Shown here in pieces: positions 32,304 through 41,096 of a stretch of 64,000 nt of DNA. How positions within the stretch are numbered: the first letter of the stretch is position 1; each line of letters starts with the position of its first letter. Under the pieces are notes generated by a model. The model was not told where the DNA came from. It searched no databases and was given only the letters and a program-made list of their open reading frames with translations. Made by a program: the position numbers and the translations under genes. The stretch is from JANMDU01 sp031418715 (GTDB lineage Bacteria > Pseudomonadota > Gammaproteobacteria > Burkholderiales > Burkholderiaceae_C). The stretch is taken from assembly GCA_031418715.1 (NCBI GenBank), contig JANOJL010000048.1, positions 1 through 64,000 of the forward strand, read 5' to 3'.

Positions 32304-32744
32304 TCAAGCAACCGTCGCCGCTAACACCGCTGCGCGAATACCGAGCAAGTAGCTTTGCACACCCATACCAGCGATCTGCCCTTTGGCAATGGCAGCAATC
32401 ACAGACGTATGGCGGAACTCTTCACGCGCATGGATATTGCTCATGTGCACTTCAATGATCGGGCATTTCAAAATCGCCAGCGCATCGCGAATGCCATAGC
32501 TGTAGTGCGTCCAAGCGCCCGCATTGATCACCACAGCGGCTGTGCCATCGGTGTGCGCAGCATGAATGCGCTGCACCATCTCACCTTCGAAATTGGTTTG
32601 ATAGCAGCTCACCTCGGCGTTCAACTCTTTACCGAGCGCCAAACAAGAGGCGTTGATGTCGTCTAGCGTGGCCGTGCCGTATGTGGCAGGATCGCGTTTG
32701 CCAAACATATTGAGGTTAATGCCGTTCAATACAAGGATGTTCAT
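32304..32744 (-). CDS. aroQ: Type II 3-dehydroquinate dehydratase
   Basis: Dodecameric enzyme that dehydrates 3-dehydroquinate to 3-dehydroshikimate. MNILVLNGINLNMFGKRDPATYG carries the catalytic arginine and tyrosine; VVINAGAWTHYSYGIRDAL and IIEVHMSNIHAREEFRHTSV contain the conserved His/Asn/Arg substrate-binding set. The length is normal (146 residues). I chose the ATG at 32744; in-frame ATGs at 32750 and 32759 add only a few residues. It sits between a TRAP receptor gene and a shikimate dehydrogenase homologue, so it is likely the catabolic copy in quinate use, with any biosynthetic copy elsewhere. Confidence 0.93.
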   Translation of the reverse strand: MNILVLNGINLNMFGKRDPATYGTATLDDINASCLALGKELNAEVSCYQTNFEGEMVQRIHAAHTDGTAAVVINAGAWTHYSYGIRDALAILKCPIIEVHMSNIHAREEFRHTSVIAAIAKGQIAGMGVQSYLLGIRAAVLAATVA

Positions 32745-32804
32745 TGCCATGTCTTTCAAGTTTCAGCGTGAGGTCAGATTGTGCCGTTGGTGACATCAAC
32801 ATAC

Positions 32805-32841
32805 CACTGACAGGCGGCAGATATTCCGTCACCTGTCAGTG
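32805..32841 (-). promoter_or_regulatory. Inverted repeat between dctP and aroQ
   Basis: Perfect 10-bp arms CACTGACAGG (32805-32814) and CCTGTCAGTG (32832-32841) with a 17-nt loop, starting 11 nt after the dctP stop. There is no T-run, so it is more likely an mRNA processing or stabilising hairpin, or an operator, than a simple terminator. Confidence 0.5.
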
Positions 32842-32852
32842 CTTCTACAGGT

Positions 32853-33860
32853 TTACCTTTTCGCAGCAGCAGAGGCTGCCAAGAAATCATTCACCACTTC
32901 AGCGCCCACGTTGACCGCATATTTAGCAATCACAGGCTTCATCTTGTCCACGAATTTTGCAATTTCTGCAGGAGCAAACTCCGTCACCAGCATGCCTGCT
33001 TTCTTCAGATCATCCAAGTCTTTGGACAATGCTGCGCGGTTTGTGGTGCGCTGAAATACTGCGGCCTCTTGTGCTGAATCAGCAAACAGCTTCTTTTCAT
33101 CAGCAGTGAAGGTGTCCCAAGATTTCTTGCTGATCAAAACCGACTGAGGGTTGTAGACATGCTTGGTCAAAGCCAAATGCTTTTGCACTTCGCTGAACTT
33201 ATTGCCCTTGATCACGGGAATCGGGTTCTCTTGCCCATCTACAGCTTTGTTTTCCAAAGCGCCATAGAGTTCGGGGAAAGGCAGCGGTGTGGGGTTGGCA
33301 TCTAGCGCCTTGACCCAATCCAGATTGATCGGATTTGGAATCACGCGCAATTTGAGGCCAGCAATGTCTTCCACTTTATTCAGCGGTTTTTTGCTGTTGG
33401 TCATGTTGCGAAAGCCTAATTCCCAATAGGCCAAGCCCACCATGCCTTTTTCTTCGAGGCGGCCATGCATTTTCTTGCCAAACGCGCCATCCACAATCTT
33501 GTCGGCCTCTTGCTCGCTGGCAAACATGAACGGGAAATCAAAGATCGCAAACTCTTTGATTTGGCTGGCCAAAATGCCAGAATTCATCACCGTCATCTCA
33601 ATCGTGCCGCCCTGAACGCCGCTGACGTGAAATTGATCATTGCCCAGCTGCGCGCCCGGGAACAAGTTGACCTTGATCTTGCCTTTGGATTTGGTTTCCA
33701 CGATCTCTTTGAATTTCTCCATGCCGGTGGTGATGGGGTGACCCACCGGGTTTTGCGTACCAAACTTGAGCGTGCGCTCTTTGTAATCTTGCGCTGTGGC
33801 CATACCTACAGCCACCAAAGCCACTGCAGCGATCACGCTTTTAACGAACAAACGTTTCAT
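32853..33860 (-). CDS. dctP: TRAP transporter substrate-binding receptor (DctP family)
   Basis: A 335-residue periplasmic receptor that delivers organic acids to a TRAP permease. A signal peptide (MKRLFVKSVIAAVALVAVGMATAQ) is followed by LKFGTQNPVGHPITTGMEKF and GKIKVNLFPGAQLGND. GLKLRVIPNPINLDWVKALD carries the conserved arginine that salt-bridges the substrate carboxylate, and PFPELYGALENKAVDGQENP is the usual hinge motif. AGGAG lies 6 nt before the ATG. It follows dctM by 121 bp and precedes aroQ. Neighbouring aro genes suggest quinate, shikimate or a related cyclic acid as ligand; this is an inference. Confidence 0.93.
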   Translation of the reverse strand: MKRLFVKSVIAAVALVAVGMATAQDYKERTLKFGTQNPVGHPITTGMEKFKEIVETKSKGKIKVNLFPGAQLGNDQFHVSGVQGGTIEMTVMNSGILASQIKEFAIFDFPFMFASEQEADKIVDGAFGKKMHGRLEEKGMVGLAYWELGFRNMTNSKKPLNKVEDIAGLKLRVIPNPINLDWVKALDANPTPLPFPELYGALENKAVDGQENPIPVIKGNKFSEVQKHLALTKHVYNPQSVLISKKSWDTFTADEKKLFADSAQEAAVFQRTTNRAALSKDLDDLKKAGMLVTEFAPAEIAKFVDKMKPVIAKYAVNVGAEVVNDFLAASAAAKR

Positions 33861-33981
33861 GAGAGTCTCCTAGAAATACTTCAGCACGCGAAAGAAAAGA
33901 AACGGGGCATATGGCGTGCAAGTCATATGCTTTGTTAAAACTAAAACGAAGAAGCTTGTCCAGCGATATCAGGGTTTGCTT

Positions 33982-35262
33982 TTAGCCACCTAGGAATTTT
34001 GCAGGCCAAATCACAATTTGCGGAAAGAGCACCATTAAAAAGAGCAACGCAAACTGCGCCGCCATGAAAGGCAACACGCCCCGCGTTACAGAATCCATGC
34101 TGATCTTGCCGACGCCCGCCACTGTGTTGAGCACCGTGCCCACTGGTGGCGTCACCAAGCCAATCGCGTTGTTGATGATGAAGAGCACGCCGAAATACAC
34201 CGGATCAATGCCCGCTGCTTTCACCAAAGGCATGAGCACGGGCGTGAGAATCAAAATTGTTGGCGTCATGTCCATCGCTGTTCCCACAATCATCACAATC
34301 ACCATGATCGCAAACATCAACAAACGCGGGCTGTCTAGCAAAGGCTGCAGCATAGCCGTCAACTGCGCGGGAAGTTGAGCCACAGTGATCATCCAAGCCG
34401 AGACCATCGCCGCAGCCACCAGAAACATCACCACCGCCGTCGTCTTGGCAGCGTTGATCATGATTGGCAGCATATGCTTCAGATTGATTTCACGATAAAT
34501 CAACAGCGAAACCAGCGTGGCATACACCGCCGCCACCACAGCAGATTCCGTTGGCGTAAAAACGCCAAACTTCAAGCCGCCCACCACGATCACCGGCAAC
34601 CCTAACGCCCAGCCAGCGCCTCTGACAGCTTTCATCACCTCCGCACGGCTTTGACGCACGGGAGGAGCAATTTTCTCTTTGCGCACCATGATCCACCAGG
34701 TGATCCAAAGCGCTGCGCCCAACAAAATACCCGGCACGATGCCCGCCAAAAACAGTTTGGAGATCGACACGTTCGCCGTCACACCAAAGATAATGAAAGC
34801 AATACTCGGCGGAATCACGGGCCCAATCACGCTGGATGCCGCAATCAAGCCCGCCGAGCGCGCAGGATCATGGCCAGCGCGCACCATCATCGGCAAGAGC
34901 AATGTCGTCAAAGCAGCCGCATCCGCCACTGCCGAGCCCGACAAAGCCGACATGATGCAGGCCGCAACGATCACCACATACCCTAGGCCGCCTGGTATAT
35001 GCCCCACCAAAGCCATCGCAAATGCCACGATGCGCTTACTCAGGCCTCCGACATTCATCACCTCACCCGCCAGCATGAAAAATGGCACAGCCAGCAGCGG
35101 AAAGCTGTTGGCACCTTCCATCACAGTCTGAGCAAGAATTTGCGAATCCCACATGTTCATATGCCACATGAGCGCGGCTCCCGACAGCAGCAACGCGAAT
35201 GCAATCGGCATACCGATGGCCATCGCAGCAAGCAGAGAAAGCAAAAAAATAGCAATCGTCAT
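33982..35262 (-). CDS. dctM: TRAP transporter large permease (DctM)
   Basis: A 426-residue integral membrane protein with about 12 hydrophobic segments, forming the sodium-driven channel of the transporter. Family motifs include FPLLAVPFFMLAGEVMNVGGL, GHIPGGLGYVVIVAACIM, SALSGSAVADAAAL and GPVIPPSIAFIIFG; the C-terminal half has TPVLMPLVKAAGIDPVYFGV and NNAIGLVTPPVGTVLN. It starts 15 nt after dctQ and is followed by dctP, the standard set. Confidence 0.95.
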   Translation of the reverse strand: MTIAIFLLSLLAAMAIGMPIAFALLLSGAALMWHMNMWDSQILAQTVMEGANSFPLLAVPFFMLAGEVMNVGGLSKRIVAFAMALVGHIPGGLGYVVIVAACIMSALSGSAVADAAALTTLLLPMMVRAGHDPARSAGLIAASSVIGPVIPPSIAFIIFGVTANVSISKLFLAGIVPGILLGAALWITWWIMVRKEKIAPPVRQSRAEVMKAVRGAGWALGLPVIVVGGLKFGVFTPTESAVVAAVYATLVSLLIYREINLKHMLPIMINAAKTTAVVMFLVAAAMVSAWMITVAQLPAQLTAMLQPLLDSPRLLMFAIMVIVMIVGTAMDMTPTILILTPVLMPLVKAAGIDPVYFGVLFIINNAIGLVTPPVGTVLNTVAGVGKISMDSVTRGVLPFMAAQFALLFLMVLFPQIVIWPAKFLGG

Positions 35263-35277
35263 GGTCTGAGGCCTTGC

Positions 35278-35829
35278 TTATTTGGATGCACTGTTGCGCG
35301 CAGCTTCGGTCACGAGAGGCGCATCTTCAGATTCGCGCGTCGCAATCAGTTCCTCATCTGGCATGCGGCCGCTGACCAAACGCCACAACTCATGCAAGAT
35401 GATCAACCCACCCAAGACGGCAAACATCAATCCCGTTGCAAAGAAAAATGCCATCGAAACCTCCATCGCGGCACTCGTGGAGCTCATATTGATCTTGACC
35501 TGCTCCCAAGCCCCCTTAAACACCACCGCGCAAAGGCCCAACATCAATACATAGCTCAGCCCCAGGCAAATCTTCTTGCCCCACGTCCCTAAGCGGCTGG
35601 TCAACATATCTGTGCCCAAATGCCCGCGATCCTTCAAAGCCACCACGGCGCCCATGAACGTCACCCAGACGAAAAGCCAGCGAGAGAGTTCTTCGCTGAT
35701 GGCAATGCCTGAATTAAAACCGTATCGCAAGACAACATTGCCAAAGACCATCAGCACCATCAGCCCAAGAAACAAAGCCATAGATATTTCTAGGAGCTTG
35801 CAATAGGCCTTGATGAATTTAGTGAGCAT
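35278..35829 (-). CDS. dctQ: TRAP transporter small permease (DctQ)
   Basis: A small four-helix membrane partner of DctM, about 183 residues. I placed the start at 35829 (MLTKFIKAYCKLLEISMALF) rather than at 35880. The conserved NVVLRYGFNSGIAISEELSRWLFVWVTFMGA and LGTWGKKICLGLSYVLMLGL segments are visible. The C-terminal 35 residues are charged and cytoplasmic. It is the first gene of the dctQMP-aroQ-dehydrogenase operon; a triple GTAC array lies just upstream. Confidence 0.9.
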   Translation of the reverse strand: MLTKFIKAYCKLLEISMALFLGLMVLMVFGNVVLRYGFNSGIAISEELSRWLFVWVTFMGAVVALKDRGHLGTDMLTSRLGTWGKKICLGLSYVLMLGLCAVVFKGAWEQVKINMSSTSAAMEVSMAFFFATGLMFAVLGGLIILHELWRLVSGRMPDEELIATRESEDAPLVTEAARNSASK

Positions 35830-35851
35830 GGTTATTTTCTGGTGTCTGTCA

Positions 35852-35879
35852 TTGTACGAATTTTGTACCAACCAGTACA
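35852..35879 (-). promoter_or_regulatory. Candidate operator with three GTAC sites upstream of dctQ
   Basis: Read on the minus strand, TGTACTGGTTGGTACA is a perfect TGTAC-N6-GTACA inverted repeat and is followed 7 nt later by a third GTAC. The GTAC centres are spaced 10 and 11 bp apart, one helical turn each, and end 23 bp before the dctQ start. The layout suits a dimeric repressor such as a GntR-family regulator, but the regulator is not in the window. Confidence 0.5.
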
Positions 35880-36036
35880 TTCAATTTGCACAGGGTTAAC
35901 ACCAAATACGGGGCTTAAAACGACCACATCAGCATCCAATATCTGCGTGAAACCACCGCTTCAATGGCATGACCTGATCAGCCGCTGCTCAACAAAACTA
36001 TCAGAAGAAAATAGACTGTTAGCTCAGCGTTAGACG

Positions 36037-36597
36037 CTATTCGCTATCTGTTTCTGGGGAGTGCGCCGGAATCACCGCACCCGACAATTCCAGCTGCATC
36101 ACAATCATGTTCACCAAAGTAGCCACGCTCGGCCTACCCGTTTCAACTTGGAAATGAGCCGTCTCGCGGTAGAGCGGATCTCGCAGCGCATACAAATCCC
36201 TCAAGCGCTGCAACGGATCCCCCACCTGGAGCAGCGGGCGATGGCGATCATGCTTCAGCCGCTTGTACAAGTCTTCCGGACTAGAGCGCAGATACACCAC
36301 ACGCCCAGCAGATTTCAACACGCGCCGATTGGCCTCGCGGAGCACTGCCCCGCCCCCTGTTGCCAACACACGCAACGGATTCGCAGAAGCATCAGAGGCA
36401 AGCACATCGGCCAACACCTGCTCCTCCACATCCCGAAACGCCACCTCCCCCTCGCGCTCGAAATACGTCCTGATCGAGCAGCCCAAACGCTGCTCGATCA
36501 AAAGATCCGAGTCCATGAAAGAAGCCGACAACTTGCGAGCAAGCTGTCGGCCAACAGTGGACTTACCGGAACCGGGAAGGCCGATGAGGATGATCAC
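36037..36597 (-). CDS. aroK: Shikimate kinase
   Basis: Phosphorylates shikimate at the 3-hydroxyl with ATP. Walker A is GLPGSGKSTVGRQLA; DSDLLIEQRLGCSIRTYFEREGE holds the shikimate-binding aspartate and arginine; VLATGGGAVLREANR is the Walker B/GGG loop; and DRHRPLL is the lid with its catalytic arginine. 186 residues, normal. In most relatives aroK lies directly after pilQ and before aroB. Here a lipoprotein gene separates it from pilQ (2 nt from its stop to the aroK start), and aroB is not downstream. Confidence 0.93.
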   Translation of the reverse strand: MIILIGLPGSGKSTVGRQLARKLSASFMDSDLLIEQRLGCSIRTYFEREGEVAFRDVEEQVLADVLASDASANPLRVLATGGGAVLREANRRVLKSAGRVVYLRSSPEDLYKRLKHDRHRPLLQVGDPLQRLRDLYALRDPLYRETAHFQVETGRPSVATLVNMIVMQLELSGAVIPAHSPETDSE

Positions 36598-36599
36598 TG

Positions 36600-38339
36600 T
36601 TAGTTGTTGGTCTGACAGTTGTTGACACCGTATGGAGGCGTCAAGAACGCCCCATTGCGAACATCACCTTCAAGCACGTTGGTAACAAACGCTCTCGAAT
36701 TAGCGCCTTGAGATCCTATGACCCCGGTTGTCACTTTCACTGTGTAAGCTATCCAGCCACCCACATTTTGACCCCACGACACGTCGAGTAGCATGTTGCC
36801 ATTCGCATCCGTCCTGTTCCCATTGGGAGTACTCACACTCACATCCGAGACTCTCGGCTCTAAAACGGTGTCGCCATCCAAATCTTCGCCTACGTCACGA
36901 GTGCCGTTTCTATTCAGATCTTCGTTCATACACCAGACATTGATGCCAAAAGTGACTGTCACACCAGCAGTATTCACTACGGGTAGTGTTGGGACAAAAG
37001 ATGCATCAAGCGTGTTTGTATACGTATCAGCTATGGAGGGTGCGACTGGCGGGGATAGATATCCATTTGACCAGCTTGGCCCTTTACCGTAATGAGTAAC
37101 ATCAGCACTTGCTGAAACGACGGCATCGCGTACTGGATTGTTAGCCGAGTCAACAACCTGCAAAACCAAGGTTTGCACATAAATCGTATTGTTAAATTTA
37201 CCAAGCAGCGTATTGTTATTGAAAATAGAGATAGTCAGCGGAAGCCCAGTAACAGTCAAAAACGTAAACACTGGCGTCGCGCAGGCAATAAGAGCTGCAT
37301 CAGTTGCGCCAAAACAGGCTCGAATGATGACTCCGTTGTTTGGACTTGATCGAGTGCCAGGTATGTAGTCAGAAGATACTTCTCCGCTACCATTTGTGTA
37401 AACGACTGAGTTCCCAGTACTCATTCTCTCTCCCGCACCGAGCCCAGGTGCTTCGATATTGAATCTGACGCGTACATTTGCAATCGGTTGATTCGTATTA
37501 GAGGTTAGGATTCTGAAAGTAACTGGCGCGCGATTATTAGAGCCTGATGTCAAATTCACGGCAACATTTGCTGGGTTCGCCCCCAAACTACCAATTCCAA
37601 GCGGACCGATAGCATCTGGGATACCGGATGCTCCAGAGATTACGGTCAGTGGGAAACTTGCATTCACACCAGAACTTGCGATTGCGACAGCGTAAGTACC
37701 CACGCTGGCTGGCGCAGTTCCAGCAACAACAAGATCACCGTTGATATCTGTAGTGTAAGAGCCGGAAAAACCAGCAGTCCCTCCTAAAGTAAAAGCTGTA
37801 CTAGGGATGCCAACACCATTTGCATCTGCAATCTTGATGTTCAAGCTCACTAGCTCATTGACAGAAGGAGCGCCAGGCACTGGAGTCATAGAAATTTGCG
37901 TTCCTACTACAGCAACAATCATAGATTTACTGGTAACGCCAGAGGTGACAACGATGTTGATATTGCGATTGGATTTATTACCAGGGCTAGTGATCTGACC
38001 AGAAAAACTTCCTGCAGCATCTGTCCTAAATGAGCCGTTGACTTGGGCAGATAATCCTTGAAAAACGCCTTGATTATCAACCGCAACAGAAATTGGAGTA
38101 TCGGCGATTGCGTTTCCTGCTGCGTTGACAGCAGTAACATTGATAACAACGCGATCTGTTCCAGTGTTCCTTAAGGTGAATTTATCGAGAGTAACTATCA
38201 AATCAGTTGCAGTAACTGAAGCAGTCGACGTGCCAACAACAGGAGCCAGTACATTCGTACCCGAACTACCACCACCACCACCACAAGCCACTAAGGCCAA
38301 CGCTAAGAATGAAGCTGTAATATATTTAATAATAGTCAT
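36600..38339 (-). CDS. Ig-like-domain lipoprotein of unknown function, 579 aa
   Basis: The start at 38339 gives a lipoprotein signal peptide (MTIIKYITASFLALALVACGG) with the lipobox cysteine followed by a glycine-rich linker; the frame is open to 38405 but that would overlap pilQ. The rest is beta-rich with several invasin-like Ig repeats, each with the form TLRNTGTDRVVINVTAVNA...GTFRTDAAGSFSGQ. A near-C-terminal region has DLNRNGTRDVGEDLDGD, a calcium-loop-like stretch, in front of NGNRTDANGNMLLDVSWGQ. No enzyme motif is visible. It sits between pilQ and aroK, in the pilus operon, so a surface or secretin-associated role is possible but unproven. Confidence 0.8.
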   Translation of the reverse strand: MTIIKYITASFLALALVACGGGGGSSGTNVLAPVVGTSTASVTATDLIVTLDKFTLRNTGTDRVVINVTAVNAAGNAIADTPISVAVDNQGVFQGLSAQVNGSFRTDAAGSFSGQITSPGNKSNRNINIVVTSGVTSKSMIVAVVGTQISMTPVPGAPSVNELVSLNIKIADANGVGIPSTAFTLGGTAGFSGSYTTDINGDLVVAGTAPASVGTYAVAIASSGVNASFPLTVISGASGIPDAIGPLGIGSLGANPANVAVNLTSGSNNRAPVTFRILTSNTNQPIANVRVRFNIEAPGLGAGERMSTGNSVVYTNGSGEVSSDYIPGTRSSPNNGVIIRACFGATDAALIACATPVFTFLTVTGLPLTISIFNNNTLLGKFNNTIYVQTLVLQVVDSANNPVRDAVVSASADVTHYGKGPSWSNGYLSPPVAPSIADTYTNTLDASFVPTLPVVNTAGVTVTFGINVWCMNEDLNRNGTRDVGEDLDGDTVLEPRVSDVSVSTPNGNRTDANGNMLLDVSWGQNVGGWIAYTVKVTTGVIGSQGANSRAFVTNVLEGDVRNGAFLTPPYGVNNCQTNN

Positions 38340-38388
38340 GAGAATTCCTCGCACCTGAGATATTTGAATGCTATCAGAATAATAGCGA

Positions 38389-40539
38389 TTAGCGCGCAGC
38401 GGCACGATCAGAAATCATACGGGGCGTGATAAATACCAACAATTCTTGTTTATTAGCGCTTCTTTGCCTCTGCCTGAACAAATTTCCAGCATATGGAATG
38501 TCGGACAGAAACGGAACGCGAGTCTCGCTTTCTGTTTCTGTCAGCTCAAAAATACCACCAATCACCACGGTGCCTCCGTTTTCCACCAAAACTTGCGTTT
38601 TGATGTGTTTGGTGTTGATGGCGAAGCCAGCTGCAGTGGCTTGGCCGACGCTGTCTTTGTTGACATCAACATCTAAAATAATATTGCCTTCAGGCGTGAT
38701 TTGTGGGGTGACTTCTAGTTTCAAATTGGCCTTACGAAATGCAATGGCGGTTGCACCACTGGATGTTGCGGCTTGGTAAGGCAGCTCGGTACCTTGCTCA
38801 ATCAATGCACGCGTTTGATCGGCCGTGATCACGCGTGGGCTTGAGACGATGCGCCCCTTGCCATCACCCTCTAGAGCTGAAAGCTCCAGATTGAGAAATC
38901 GATTGGCAGATGAGCTAAAAATAGAGAGCGCGAAAGTTGCCGCCGAGAATCCGTTTTGACCCACCGCAGGCAAGTTAAAGAATGGCGTGGTGTCGACTGT
39001 GGTTGCGGCTGTTTGAACACCAGTCGTCGCAATGGCGTTGGCGTAATTGGTGCCCCAAGCAACGCGATTCCCGCCTCCAATGCCGTATCCAGCATCCCCA
39101 CCGCGAATACCTCGAGCATCAGCCGCGCCCAATCTGGCGCCAAGAGATTTACCAAACTGATCGGAAGCCTCAACAATACGCGCTTCGATCATGACTTGCC
39201 GAACAGGCACATCAAGTTTGCTCAGCAACGACTGAATTTCTTCTAGTTTGCTTGGAATATCAGAAACGAAAAGTTGATTTGTTCTGGGCTCGGCCACCAC
39301 ACTGCCACGAGCGGACAAGATACGCGAAGCATTTGCGCCCGTGCCAGTCGCAGCACTGAGCTGAGCTGATATCTCTGCTGCTTTGGTGTAGTTAAGCTGG
39401 AAGGCTTGTGAGCGTACAGGCTCTAAGGATTGCAAAGCAGCTTTTGCTTCTAGCTCTTGCTTTTCTTTAGATGCGATTTCATCTTTTGGCGCAATCCACA
39501 AAACGTTGCCGTTCTTGCGCATGCCTAAGCCCTTGGCTTGCAAAATGATGTCGAGCGCTTGATCCCAAGGCACATCTTTCAAGCGCAGTGTGACGGCGCC
39601 GTTCACTGAATCAGATGTAACAACGTTGAAATTTGTGAAATCAGCGATCACTTGCAGCAGAGAACGTACTTCAATATTTTGGAAATTGAGTGATAGTTTT
39701 TCACCGTTATAGCCAGGGCCTTGCGTCAGCTTCGTTGGATCGACTTTTTGCTGCCTCACTTCAAGTACGAATTGATTGTCGCTCTGGTACGCGCTGTGCT
39801 CCCATAGACCCTTAGGCTCAACGATCATACGGACACGGTCACCTACTTGTGTGGTGCTAATGAGCTGAACAGGTGTACCAAAATCAGCGACATCGAGGCG
39901 ACGGCGCAAGCCCTCTGGCAGGCTGGTTTTGAGAAACTCCACCACCAAAGTAGCACCTTGTTGCTTGATATCAACACCCACTTGATTGCTTGGGAGATCG
40001 ACGACGATACGACCAGCGCCATCGGTGCTACGGCGAAAATCAACATCTTTAAGTGACTGCACATCCCGTGCACGAACTTCCGCAAATGCAGCCTGCTGGC
40101 TGCTTGCTGGTGCAACTGGCGCTGAGCCCGCGCTAGCTGTCGTATCTAGCGTGATCAAAAGGCTCTTTCCCTGAATTTCAGTTTTGTAACCGGCTGATTG
40201 CTTCAAATTCAATACAACTCGCGTGCGTTCGCCTGCTTGTACGATATTTGCAGAACGTAAATTACCTTGGTTGATTTCAACTGCGTTTTTACCAGATACG
40301 TTGTTGAAGCCAGGAAAATCTAAGGCAATACGTGCTGGTGATTGTATTGAAAAACCTGCTGGGACTGCTGAAAGGGGCTGCGCAAAATCGATGCGAACCA
40401 CCTCGACACCGCCTTGTAATGTTGCTGCGAGATTTTCAATGGCGTTTTGTGCCAGTGTTACGCCGCAAGTGAGCAGCAATGCTGCGCCTGATAGCCATTT
40501 AGCGGATAACCCGCCGAAGCTTTGAAGTGATGTTTTCAT
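38389..40539 (-). CDS. pilQ: Type IV pilus secretin PilQ
   Basis: Outer-membrane channel through which the type IV pilus is extruded. A signal peptide at the start is followed by two AMIN domains (about residues 35-130 and 160-250) that bind peptidoglycan, an STN domain with LSLNFQNIEVRSLLQVIADFTNFNVV (about 285-340), a secretin N1 domain with PVRQVMIEARIVEASDQFGKSLG, and the secretin barrel with KGRIVSSPRVITADQTRALIEQG and VVIGGIFELTETESETRVPFLSDIPYAGNLF. It overlaps pilP by 4 nt. 716 residues, normal. Confidence 0.95.
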   Translation of the reverse strand: MKTSLQSFGGLSAKWLSGAALLLTCGVTLAQNAIENLAATLQGGVEVVRIDFAQPLSAVPAGFSIQSPARIALDFPGFNNVSGKNAVEINQGNLRSANIVQAGERTRVVLNLKQSAGYKTEIQGKSLLITLDTTASAGSAPVAPASSQQAAFAEVRARDVQSLKDVDFRRSTDGAGRIVVDLPSNQVGVDIKQQGATLVVEFLKTSLPEGLRRRLDVADFGTPVQLISTTQVGDRVRMIVEPKGLWEHSAYQSDNQFVLEVRQQKVDPTKLTQGPGYNGEKLSLNFQNIEVRSLLQVIADFTNFNVVTSDSVNGAVTLRLKDVPWDQALDIILQAKGLGMRKNGNVLWIAPKDEIASKEKQELEAKAALQSLEPVRSQAFQLNYTKAAEISAQLSAATGTGANASRILSARGSVVAEPRTNQLFVSDIPSKLEEIQSLLSKLDVPVRQVMIEARIVEASDQFGKSLGARLGAADARGIRGGDAGYGIGGGNRVAWGTNYANAIATTGVQTAATTVDTTPFFNLPAVGQNGFSAATFALSIFSSSANRFLNLELSALEGDGKGRIVSSPRVITADQTRALIEQGTELPYQAATSSGATAIAFRKANLKLEVTPQITPEGNIILDVDVNKDSVGQATAAGFAINTKHIKTQVLVENGGTVVIGGIFELTETESETRVPFLSDIPYAGNLFRQRQRSANKQELLVFITPRMISDRAAAR

Positions 40540-41096
40540 TTTGTAGAGACCTCTTGAAGCTGCAGGCTAGCTTGGCGTTCAATCCATTCACCTGCTGCAT
40601 CCTGCACAATTTCACGTAATACCAGTTCTGTCTCGCTGACCTTGACGATCTTGCCGTAGTTCTGTCCCAAATAATTGCCAACCCTAACTTGGTAGAGCAA
40701 TTTATCGACACGAACTAAAGCAACCGGAACGCCTTTGGGCAACAAGGTGCCGACCATAGAAATTGCATCCAGAGGATGCCCTTCAAGCACTTCTTTACGA
40801 CGATTTAACTCAGGCGCCACCAACGCGGCATTGGCTGTGGCTTGACTGGCTTCTCTTTTGAGCGCTTGAGCCAGCTTCTGATTGCTAAACGGCTCCACAG
40901 AAAGATCGTTTTGGTAAGCAGCCGGTGTGAATTTTTTTGGCTCAGGAATAGGCGGTACGCTAGGTTTGGTTCCATTGCGTTGCTCTTGTATCCACTGACG
41001 CAAGTCTTGCTGATCATCACCCCAGCAGCCGGTTAGCGCTACGATACTTATCAAAGGCAGTGCCTTTAGAAAGAGTTTATGTACTAAGAGCTTCAT
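40536..41096 (-). CDS. pilP: Type IV pilus lipoprotein PilP
   Basis: An inner-membrane lipoprotein of the pilus alignment complex that joins PilN/PilO to the PilQ secretin. The lipobox is in ISIVALTGCWGDDQQDLRQWI. The C-terminal beta domain contains LPKGVPVALVRVDKLLYQV and the family-typical RVGNYLGQNYGKIVKVSETE. It overlaps pilO by 4 nt upstream and pilQ by 4 nt downstream. Confidence 0.93.
   Translation of the reverse strand: MKLLVHKLFLKALPLISIVALTGCWGDDQQDLRQWIQEQRNGTKPSVPPIPEPKKFTPAAYQNDLSVEPFSNQKLAQALKREASQATANAALVAPELNRRKEVLEGHPLDAISMVGTLLPKGVPVALVRVDKLLYQVRVGNYLGQNYGKIVKVSETELVLREIVQDAAGEWIERQASLQLQEVSTK

Noticed and set aside
33907..33930. Inverted repeat GCATATG/CATATGC between dctM and dctP
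   Set aside because: Short 7-bp arms with no T-run and no clear relation to a promoter; could be chance.
38368..38396. GCTATCAGAATAATAGCG near the end of pilQ, like the hairpin end of the 29-bp repeat
   Set aside because: The core and TAACGG end are missing.
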